Assembly: GCF_011303955.1 (NCBI RefSeq)
Contig: NZ_CP049886.1
Span: forward strand, 372,001 to 436,000
DNA: 64,000 nucleotides
Direction: 5' to 3'
DNA from: Vagococcus coleopterorum
Lineage (GTDB): Bacteria; Bacillota; Bacilli; Lactobacillales; Vagococcaceae
The notes below the pieces were generated by a model. It did not search any database. It saw nothing but the letters and a program-made list of their open reading frames with translations, and was not told the DNA's origin. A program made the position numbers and the translations under genes. Positions 50,069-57,068 of this stretch are shown here, one piece after another; position 1 is the first letter of the stretch; each line of letters starts with the position of its first letter.

Positions 50069-51130
50069 CTATAAATCTGAATTATTTCCTAAAGAATAAC
50101 CAGATTCTTTGTTTATTTTAAAATTATCGACTAACCCACTACTAATATAAATTTTATTGTCTAACGTCACAAAAATAGCTTCCACATCTTTCAACCCTTC
50201 GATATGATCCAATCCTTCTTTAAGTCCCATCGAAAAGATTGAAGTTGATAGTCCATCACCATCAATCGATTTTTGAGAAATAATTGAAACTCCCGCAATC
50301 TTATTATCAAACGGGTATCCTGTTTTAGGATTAAACAAATGGTGGAACGTTTCGCCATTAACAGTCAAATTCCGTTCATAAATGCCTGAAGTTACTAGAG
50401 ATTGATTTTTTGAAGTGACTGAACCAACAACCGTGTTACGAGCTTGATTAGGATCTTGAATACCAACTTTCCAATATTCTTTTCCTTCTTTTGGACTGTC
50501 TCCTAACACATAGACATTTCCACCTAAATCAACAATTGCCGTTGTGACATCATTTTTTTGTAACAATTTGACAACTTCATCTGTAATATAACCTTTTGCA
50601 ATCGCACCAAGATCTAATTCCATTCCCTTTTTTTTCAAGAAAATAGTTTGTTTCTCATCATCTAGTTCCACATCTTTGTGATCAACAAGTGGTAATGCGG
50701 CATCTATTTCAGACTGAGCTGGTTTTCGAGCGTCATCAAAACCAATGTGCCACATTTTAGTAATTGGACCAATTGTCATATCGAATCCAGTCTCATATTC
50801 TTCACTATATTCATAAGCACGTTTCACCAATGGGTAAACATCATCTGATAATTCAACAGATTTAATACCAGCATTGTCATTAACTTTATCTATTTCAGAG
50901 CCAGGTTCACTGACAGTGATTTTATCAGCCAATTCTTTCACTCGGTCAAACGCTTTCTTTAAAACGTCCTCTTTATCATTGTCATAAATTTGAACTCTGA
51001 CATAAGTTCCCATCAAAAACTGTTGCTCACTATATGGCTGTTGATTCAAACTAGCTCCTTTAGAACCACATGCGACTAAAAGAACGATTGGCAGTAATAG
51101 TAAACTAATTAAATACTTTGATTTTCTCAT
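50069..51130 (-). CDS. fmnB: FmnB, ApbE-type FMN transferase lipoprotein
   Basis: Attaches FMN from FAD to threonine residues of exported flavoproteins such as PplA. 353 residues with signal peptide and lipobox LLVACGS (Cys21). ApbE motifs: FLMGTYVRVQIYDN near 40, the FAD/Mg site ELDLGAIAKGYITDEV near 170, VDLGGNVYVLG and SIISQKSIDGDGLSTSIFSMG near 277-297. Own promoter upstream; dmkA follows 15 bp downstream. Confidence 0.93.
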   Translation of the reverse strand: MRKSKYLISLLLLPIVLLVACGSKGASLNQQPYSEQQFLMGTYVRVQIYDNDKEDVLKKAFDRVKELADKITVSEPGSEIDKVNDNAGIKSVELSDDVYPLVKRAYEYSEEYETGFDMTIGPITKMWHIGFDDARKPAQSEIDAALPLVDHKDVELDDEKQTIFLKKKGMELDLGAIAKGYITDEVVKLLQKNDVTTAIVDLGGNVYVLGDSPKEGKEYWKVGIQDPNQARNTVVGSVTSKNQSLVTSGIYERNLTVNGETFHHLFNPKTGYPFDNKIAGVSIISQKSIDGDGLSTSIFSMGLKEGLDHIEGLKDVEAIFVTLDNKIYISSGLVDNFKINKESGYSLGNNSDL

Positions 51131-51160
51131 TTATATCCACTCCTTTTTGTTCAACACCTT

Positions 51161-51189
51161 ATTTTACAGCCTTTTATCCTATTTTTCAA
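51161..51189 (-). promoter_or_regulatory. Promoter of fmnB-dmkA
   Basis: Minus strand TTGAAA (51184-51189), 17-bp spacer, TAAAAT (51161-51166), after the pplA terminator. Confidence 0.6.
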
Positions 51190-51218
51190 AATAATCTTTC
51201 TACTAATGAATAATGAAA

Positions 51219-51252
51219 ATAAAAAAAAAGCAGGCCCACTCTGGACCTGCTT
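51219..51252 (-). terminator. Terminator after pplA
   Basis: Minus strand AAGCAGGTCC-AGAGT-GGGCCTGCTT followed by TTTTTTTATTTTC; separates pplA from fmnB-dmkA. Confidence 0.9.
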
Positions 51253-51270
51253 AAAAGTTAAGATTGAAAA

Positions 51271-52209
51271 TTATTTATCTTCCATAACAATGTTATCTAC
51301 AACAATTGTATCAGTGTTACCTTTTTGAGCAGCATTGATTAGTTGTTCAGCATACATTTCAAATGAATGACTTGAGTGAGTTGCACCAGTCACAACATCG
51401 ATACCAGCAGTTGCAGCATATGGTTTTTCTTCAGTTGCTTCTTTAGCAGCTGTTTCATTAGCTTCTACTAATTTTTTGTTTAATTCTGGAATGAATTTTT
51501 CTGGATTAGTCACATCGCCACCGAATTCTAACATGTTTTTGTTATATTCAGCATCTTCTTGTTTAGATTTACCTTCAGCATTTACGTTATCGTATTTAGA
51601 CTCAACTAATTTACCATCTTTTACAACGATTGAGAATACTGTGTGATAGCCATTTGAATCATTTTTTTCTTCTAATTTGTACTCGCCATCTTGTAAATCT
51701 TTTCCATTTTCAATAACGATTTTTTCAGTGTTACCAGCTTGGGCAGCTTGAACTAATTGTTGCGCGTAGTTTTTGAATGACATTGAAGAGTGAGTAGCTC
51801 CTGTTACAACTTCAACACCGTCAGCAGATCCTGTTTCTAATAATGATTCATTTAGTGCTGGGATAAATGCTTCTGGGTTAGTTACATCCCCACCAAACTC
51901 TAACATTTTTTTGTTGTAGTCAGCATCTTCTTTTTTAGATTTACCTTCAGCGTTTACGTTATCGTAAACAGTTCCTTCAGCAATTTTCCCATCTTTTACT
52001 ACCATAGTAAACGTAGCTTTATATCCGTTTGCTTCTTGAGCTTCTTCTAATGTATAAGTTCCATCTTGAAGTTCAGCACCCGCAACCTTAACTTGTTCAG
52101 TTTTTGCTTCTTCTTTAGTTTCTTCTTTCTTATCTGGTGTACATGCTACCATTACTAGCGATGCCATCATTAATACAGAGAAGCCTGTTAAAAATTTTTT
52201 TGCTTTCAT
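51271..52209 (-). CDS. pplA: PplA, flavinylated electron-transfer lipoprotein
   Basis: Surface flavoprotein that carries electrons out of the membrane in Gram-positive EET. 312 residues: signal peptide with lipobox MVACTPD (Cys23), a Lys/Glu linker, then two FMN-binding domains in tandem (about 48-170 and 175-305) that are clear copies of each other: both have LQDG.Y.LEE, DNVNAEGKSK and MLEFGGDVTNPE.FIP. Each ends with VVTGATHSS, the ApbE target whose threonine takes FMN. Domain two carries an extra Ala/Glu-rich insert near 250. Transcribed alone, divergent from ndh2. Confidence 0.93.
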   Translation of the reverse strand: MKAKKFLTGFSVLMMASLVMVACTPDKKEETKEEAKTEQVKVAGAELQDGTYTLEEAQEANGYKATFTMVVKDGKIAEGTVYDNVNAEGKSKKEDADYNKKMLEFGGDVTNPEAFIPALNESLLETGSADGVEVVTGATHSSMSFKNYAQQLVQAAQAGNTEKIVIENGKDLQDGEYKLEEKNDSNGYHTVFSIVVKDGKLVESKYDNVNAEGKSKQEDAEYNKNMLEFGGDVTNPEKFIPELNKKLVEANETAAKEATEEKPYAATAGIDVVTGATHSSHSFEMYAEQLINAAQKGNTDTIVVDNIVMEDK

Positions 52210-52255
52210 TTTGTCTCCACCTTTTATGAATTATATTTTTCACTTGCTGTTTAGC

Positions 52256-52273
52256 TTGTGAAAGTTTTTACAT
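52256..52273. promoter_or_regulatory. Rex-like element at the pplA start point
   Basis: TTGTGAA-AGTT-TTTACAT matches the Rex operator TTGTGAA-N4-TTCACAA at 12 of 14 positions, and lies just downstream of the pplA -10 box. It matches the element at 52456-52473 at 15 of 18 bases. Confidence 0.5.
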
Positions 52274-52277
52274 ACTC

Positions 52278-52306
52278 ATTTTAGCTCATTGGCTATATAA
52301 AATCAA
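52278..52306 (-). promoter_or_regulatory. Promoter of pplA
   Basis: Minus strand TTGATT (52301-52306), 17-bp spacer, TAAAAT (52278-52283). The 311-bp region 52210-52520 holds the two divergent promoters and two Rex-like elements and no gene. Confidence 0.6.
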
Positions 52307-52418
52307 CAAATTTGTCATAAAAAAATCAAATTCTATTGTAAAATATACAAAGTTAGGCGTTTTCAATTATCGTAGCTGTTTTTATTTAACGTTTATTATT
52401 AAAATAGCTAATTTTAGT

Positions 52419-52447
52419 TAGACATCTGGCTGGTAAGGATATATAAT
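52419..52447 (+). promoter_or_regulatory. Promoter of ndh2
   Basis: TAGACA (52419-52424), 17-bp spacer, TATAAT (52442-52447). Confidence 0.7.
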
Positions 52448-52455
52448 ATAGTAGA

Positions 52456-52473
52456 TTGTGTAAGTTTTTTCAA
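52456..52473. promoter_or_regulatory. Rex-like element at the ndh2 start point
   Basis: TTGTGTA-AGTT-TTTTCAA matches the Rex consensus at 11 of 14 positions and lies just downstream of the ndh2 -10 box, in the same relation to its promoter as the copy at pplA. Confidence 0.45.
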
Positions 52474-52520
52474 GCAATTATTCATTCAATTATTTTAATA
52501 GACAGAGGAGATGGTAAACT

Positions 52521-54440
52521 ATGGCAAAGACTAAAATCGTCGTAGTCGGTGCTGGATATGCTGGTGTCTTTGGAACAAAAACACTTTCAAAGAAACTTAA
52601 AAAAAATCCAGACGTAGAAATTACACTTATTGATCGTCATACATATCAAACAATGATGACAGAATTACACGAAGTTGCTGGTGGTCGTGTTGAGGAAACA
52701 GCAATTCAATATGATTTACAACGTTTATTCTGTAAACGTAAAAATGTTAAATTGGTTACAGATAACGTAACGTCAATTGACAAGGAAAACAAAGTAGTAA
52801 TTACAGAAAATGGTGAATACCCATTTGATTACGTAATGCTAGGTATGGGTGGAGAGCCTAATGACTTCGGTACTCCCGGTGTTAAAGAAAATGGTTTCAC
52901 TCTTTGGTCAATGGATGACGCAATTAAATTACGTCACCACATCCAAGATACTGTGAAAAAAGCTGCTTTAGAACCTGATGCTGAAAAACGTAAAGCAATG
53001 TTAACTTTTGTTGTTTGTGGTTCAGGATTCACAGGTATTGAGATGGTCGGAGAATTAATTGACTGGAAAGCTCGTTTAGCTAAAGATAACAAAATCTCAG
53101 CTGATGAAATTTCTCTATTAGTTGTTGAAGCTGCTCCAACAATCTTAAACATGTTAGATCGTAACGATGCTGGTAAAGCAGAACGTTACTTAGAGAAAAA
53201 AGGCGTTAAAATTATTAAGAGTTCAGCAATCGTTGAAGTTGGTTCAGAAACTATCACTCTTAAGAGTGGCGATGTGATTCCAACACACACATTAATCTGG
53301 ACTGCTGGTGTACAAGCAAATAGCGATGCCAAAGAATTTGGTATGGAATCTGCTCGTGCTAACCGTTTAGTTGCTAATGAGTTTATGCAAGCTAAAGGTT
53401 TTGAAGATAAAGGTGTTTACGTTGTCGGAGACTTAGTTTATTACGAAGAGTTCGAAAATACCCCTACTCCTCAAATCGTTCAAGCTGCTGAAGGTACAGG
53501 TCACTGTGCTGCTAAAAATATTGTAGCTGAAATTAATGGTCAAGAAAAAGAAGCTTATAAAGGTAACTATCAAGGATTCATGGTATCAATCGGATCTAAA
53601 TATGGAGTAGCTTGTCTATTCGATAAAATCCATTTAAGTGGTTTCTTAGCAATCGCGATGAAACACATTGTTAACTTGAAATATTTCTTTGATATTCGCT
53701 CTGGATATTACGCTTTCCAATACATGATGCATGAATTCTTCCGCGTCGAGGACGAACGTAATGTAACTCATGGTCACTCTTCACGTAACAGTAACGTATT
53801 ATGGTCAGTACCATTACGAATTTTCTACGGATTAGTTTGGTTAGTTGAAGCTATGAAGAAAGTCGTTGGTGGTGGCGAATACTTGAAACCATCTACATGG
53901 TTTGGTGAAGGTTCATGGTTCTCAGACACAGTTGCTTTCCCATTCGAATGGTTGAAAGATGCTGATGCTGCAACTGGTGCTTCAGCTGCCGGTGATGCCG
54001 CAGCTGGAACTGATGCTGGTGCAGTTGCTGATGCTGCTCAATTTGGTTTAAGCTATGCATACGGTGAAGAACCAATGCTAGTCTTTGATCACATGCCAAA
54101 ATGGTTCTCATCATTGATGGAATTCATGATGCCAAATAAAGAAGTTGCATTATTTATGCAAAAATTCATGACTATTTTTGAAGTCTTAATTGCTTTAGCT
54201 TTAATCGCTGGTTTATTCACTTGGTTATCAAGTGCTACAACTATCGCTTTAGTTGCTGCTTTCTGTTTATCAGGAATGTTCTACTGGGTAAACATCTGGT
54301 TTATCCCTGTTGCCTTCGCTTTAATGAATGGTTCAGGTAGATCTATCGGTCTTGATAAATGGGTTGTGCCATGGTTACAACGCAAACTTGGTAAATGGTG
54401 GTACGGAGACGTTAAATCAATGTACGGGCAAGAAAAATAA
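52521..54440 (+). CDS. ndh2: Ndh2, type II NADH dehydrogenase with C-terminal membrane domain (EET type)
   Basis: Oxidises NADH and passes electrons to (demethyl)menaquinone. 639 residues, against about 400 for ordinary type II enzymes. FAD site VVVGAGYAGVFGTKTL (about 7-22), NADH site VVCGSGFTGIEMVGEL (about 164-179), and GVYVVGDLV near 309. The extra 200 residues hold a hydrophobic region near 425-445, a linker at about 480-507 made almost only of Ala, Asp, Gly and Thr, and two or three helices (about 545-610). This fused form is the Ndh2 of the Listeria EET locus. Confidence 0.93.
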   Translation: MAKTKIVVVGAGYAGVFGTKTLSKKLKKNPDVEITLIDRHTYQTMMTELHEVAGGRVEETAIQYDLQRLFCKRKNVKLVTDNVTSIDKENKVVITENGEYPFDYVMLGMGGEPNDFGTPGVKENGFTLWSMDDAIKLRHHIQDTVKKAALEPDAEKRKAMLTFVVCGSGFTGIEMVGELIDWKARLAKDNKISADEISLLVVEAAPTILNMLDRNDAGKAERYLEKKGVKIIKSSAIVEVGSETITLKSGDVIPTHTLIWTAGVQANSDAKEFGMESARANRLVANEFMQAKGFEDKGVYVVGDLVYYEEFENTPTPQIVQAAEGTGHCAAKNIVAEINGQEKEAYKGNYQGFMVSIGSKYGVACLFDKIHLSGFLAIAMKHIVNLKYFFDIRSGYYAFQYMMHEFFRVEDERNVTHGHSSRNSNVLWSVPLRIFYGLVWLVEAMKKVVGGGEYLKPSTWFGEGSWFSDTVAFPFEWLKDADAATGASAAGDAAAGTDAGAVADAAQFGLSYAYGEEPMLVFDHMPKWFSSLMEFMMPNKEVALFMQKFMTIFEVLIALALIAGLFTWLSSATTIALVAAFCLSGMFYWVNIWFIPVAFALMNGSGRSIGLDKWVVPWLQRKLGKWWYGDVKSMYGQEK

Positions 54441-54454
54441 GCCCTCTTTATTAG

Positions 54455-54494
54455 ATAAAGTTCTAGGGCATATTTCCTAGAACTTTATTTTTTA
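54455..54494 (+). terminator. Terminator between ndh2 and eetB
   Basis: ATAAAGTTCTAGG (54455-54467) and CCTAGAACTTTAT (54476-54488) form a 13-bp stem followed by TTTTTTAT. Confidence 0.85.
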
Positions 54495-54539
54495 TCATTT
54501 TTCAATCAAATCAATAATATAAAACAGGAGGCTCTAATT

Positions 54540-55070
54540 TTGAATAAGAATAAGAAATTAATCTATATTTCTCTTTTAGTCGCCCAAGGGGTTATTATTG
54601 GTTTGCTTGAGAACATGATTCCTTTCCCATTTGCAATTGCACCTGGTGCTAAACTAGGTTTAGCAAATCTGATTACTATTATTTCTCTTTTCACAATGAC
54701 TAAACGAGAAAGTTTTTTCCTTGTTTGTCTACGCCTTGTTTTAACCACATTATTAGGTGGAACAATATCAACCTTGATGTATAGTGCGACAGGTGCATTA
54801 TTAAGCTATTTAGGCATGCTTTTAATAAAACAACTTGGCCCAAAACGCGTAAGTATTATTGGTATCAGTGCAGCTGGTGGTTTCCTACATAATGTTGGGC
54901 AATTATTCACTGCAAGTTTTATAGCCCGATCATGGAGCGTTATGCTCTACCTACCAGTCTTATCTATAATTGGTATTTTAGCAGGAATTGCAGTAGGAAT
55001 CGCAGCTAATTATTTAATGGAACACGTTAAAACATTACAATATTTTAAAAAAGTACACGAAGCAAAATAA
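54540..55070 (+). CDS. eetB: EetB, Gx-transporter-family membrane protein of the EET locus
   Basis: 176 residues, about five hydrophobic segments, with ENMIPFPFAIAPGAKLGLANLITI near 22 typical of the Gx transporter family (also labelled heptaprenyl diphosphate synthase component I by position next to prenyl synthases). In Listeria the homologue EetB is needed for EET; its biochemical role is not known to me. TTG start at 54540 with AGGAGG eight bases upstream. dmkB follows 38 bp later. Confidence 0.82.
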   Translation: MNKNKKLIYISLLVAQGVIIGLLENMIPFPFAIAPGAKLGLANLITIISLFTMTKRESFFLVCLRLVLTTLLGGTISTLMYSATGALLSYLGMLLIKQLGPKRVSIIGISAAGGFLHNVGQLFTASFIARSWSVMLYLPVLSIIGILAGIAVGIAANYLMEHVKTLQYFKKVHEAK

Positions 55071-55108
55071 GATACTACTATGCACGATAACCTTAAGGGA
55101 GTTTATTT

Positions 55109-56092
55109 ATGAAAATTCATGATTTGTGGAAACACTATCCAACTTTATCTAAAGATCTACAAAAAACTTTAAACTTAATGGAAAAATCAATTAGCATTTC
55201 TAACCAAGATGTCGAAGATGCTATCATTGAAATGATTTCTTCTGGCGGTAAATTATTACGCCCGGCCTACCTTATTCTTTTTTCAAGATTCGGAAAACCG
55301 GATAAAAAGAAAATTACAGCATTGGCAGCTGCCATGGAATCACTTCATACAGCAACGTTGGTTCATGATGATATTGTTGATGAAGCAGAACTGAGAAGAA
55401 GCACCCCTACATTACAACATCGCTTTGGTAAAGATGTTGCTGTTTATGCAGGTGACTATCTTTTTGTTTCTAGTTTCAAGCTATTAGCTAACTATGCCTC
55501 TTCGCTTAAAAGTATTCAATACAACGCTAAAAGTATGGATGCTATTCTATCTGGCGAATTAGGTCAAATGTCTAAAAGATATAAAACTGACGTTACGGTT
55601 GATGACTACCTTGAAAACATTTCAGGTAAGACGGCTGAATTATTCGCCCTTAGTGCGTTTGTCGGTGCCTATGAATCTGATTGTTCTCTACTTTTTTCTA
55701 ATAAATGTAAAAAAATTGGCCACTCTATCGGAATGGCTTTCCAAATAATGGATGATATTCTTGATTATTCCCAAACTAGCACAACTATTGGCAAGCCCGT
55801 TTTAGAAGACGTGAAACAAGGGGTTTATAGTTTACCCCTACTTTATGCCTTACAAAGCAACAGATCAGCGCTCTTACCTCTGTTAAATAAACGTGAGAAT
55901 ATGACTGATGCGGATGCTGAAAAAGTCTATCAAATTGTGCAACAAGAAGGGGCTGTCGATAAAGCCAAAAAAGTAGCTAAAGATTACACAAATAATGCTT
56001 TAGCCGCTATTAAAACCTTAGAAAAAGTAGAACCTAAAACGGCGAAAACCCTATATGATTTAACAGAATATTTATTACAAAGAACACAATAA
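55109..56092 (+). CDS. dmkB: DmkB, polyprenyl diphosphate synthase of the EET locus
   Basis: Makes the long isoprenoid chain used by DmkA for demethylmenaquinone. 327 residues, trans-prenyltransferase fold: first Asp motif HDDIVDEAELRRSTPTLQHRFG near 90, GGKLLRPAY near 48, second Asp motif FQIMDDILDYSQ near 213. Chain length (probably hepta- or octaprenyl) cannot be read directly. Ends with a terminator. Confidence 0.9.
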   Translation: MKIHDLWKHYPTLSKDLQKTLNLMEKSISISNQDVEDAIIEMISSGGKLLRPAYLILFSRFGKPDKKKITALAAAMESLHTATLVHDDIVDEAELRRSTPTLQHRFGKDVAVYAGDYLFVSSFKLLANYASSLKSIQYNAKSMDAILSGELGQMSKRYKTDVTVDDYLENISGKTAELFALSAFVGAYESDCSLLFSNKCKKIGHSIGMAFQIMDDILDYSQTSTTIGKPVLEDVKQGVYSLPLLYALQSNRSALLPLLNKRENMTDADAEKVYQIVQQEGAVDKAKKVAKDYTNNALAAIKTLEKVEPKTAKTLYDLTEYLLQRTQ

Positions 56093-56117
56093 AAGACACG
56101 CGTTTGCGTGTCTTTTT
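56091..56117. terminator. Bidirectional terminator between dmkB and the HAD gene
   Basis: AAAAGACACGC-GTTT-GCGTGTCTTTT, 11-bp stem between convergent genes. Confidence 0.92.
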
Positions 56118-56924
56118 TTATAAATATTTTTCAATAATCGCTGCAACACCATCTTCATCATTTGAAAGTGTCTCTTCATCAGAAATAGCTTTCAATTTTG
56201 GAACAGCATTTCCCATCGCGATACCCAGTCCAGCAAACTCAATCATTGCCAAATCATTTTCATTGTCACCAATTGCCATCATATCTTTAAAATCAATATT
56301 TAAATGCTTCCCTAACGCTTTTAGAGCAAAGCCTTTGTCCGCTTTTTTATTTAAGATTTCATAATAGAAAGGGGCACTCTTAACACACGTATAGTCAGCT
56401 AAAAATTCTTTGGGTAATTTCGAAATGGCCAAGTCTAATTTTTCTTCCTGGTCAATCATCATCATTTTAATAATAGAAATGTTATCTGACATTTGATCAG
56501 TCGTTCGATATTTAATCGGTAAACTCGTCAAGACTGATTCATGAACCGTATATGGACTAATATTTTGGTTCGCTGTATAAATGTTATCATTATCTAATGC
56601 ATGAACCGGCACAGATACTCTTCTAGCCATGCTCTCTATTGAGATATAATCATCATGACTTAAACCAAGCTCTGCAATTGCTTCTTTTGTATCGGCTTTT
56701 TGGACAACAGACCCATTATATGTTGCAACGTAATCCCCTGCCTCTTCTAAATTAAGTTCTTTAAGTAAAGGTTCAACCCCTGCATAGGGACGGCCGGTAC
56801 AAAGGACCACCTTAATTCCATTTGCTTTAGCTTTTGCTAATGTTTTTTTTGTTCGATCTGTTATTTCTTTTTTAGAATTAAGTAAGGTACCATCAATATC
56901 AATCGCAACTAATTTTAAATTCAT
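56118..56924 (-). CDS. Cof-type HAD-superfamily phosphatase
   Basis: 268 residues of the Cof/YidA group of sugar-phosphate phosphatases. Motif I DIDGTLLNSKKEIT near 8, motif II VLCTGRPYAGV near 40, C2 cap domain in the middle, motif III/IV with KGFALKALG near 197 and AIGDNENDLAMIEFAG near 215. Substrate not assignable from sequence. Confidence 0.9.
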   Translation of the reverse strand: MNLKLVAIDIDGTLLNSKKEITDRTKKTLAKAKANGIKVVLCTGRPYAGVEPLLKELNLEEAGDYVATYNGSVVQKADTKEAIAELGLSHDDYISIESMARRVSVPVHALDNDNIYTANQNISPYTVHESVLTSLPIKYRTTDQMSDNISIIKMMMIDQEEKLDLAISKLPKEFLADYTCVKSAPFYYEILNKKADKGFALKALGKHLNIDFKDMMAIGDNENDLAMIEFAGLGIAMGNAVPKLKAISDEETLSNDEDGVAAIIEKYL

Positions 56925-57068
56925 CTCATTCTCTCCTTTGAATCATAAGCTATTCATTTTATCCTCACTATTATATCACGTCTTATAGTTATAGCCCTTG
57001 TAAATACTTAAATTCCTAGTTATAATTCAAAGAGGTCTATTAAAACGAGAAAAGAATAGAGGTATATT

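Noticed and set aside
53893-54114. Minus-strand His/Gln-rich reading frame inside ndh2
   Set aside because: It is the antisense of the GCTGATGCTG-like Ala/Asp linker; no ribosome site and no family.
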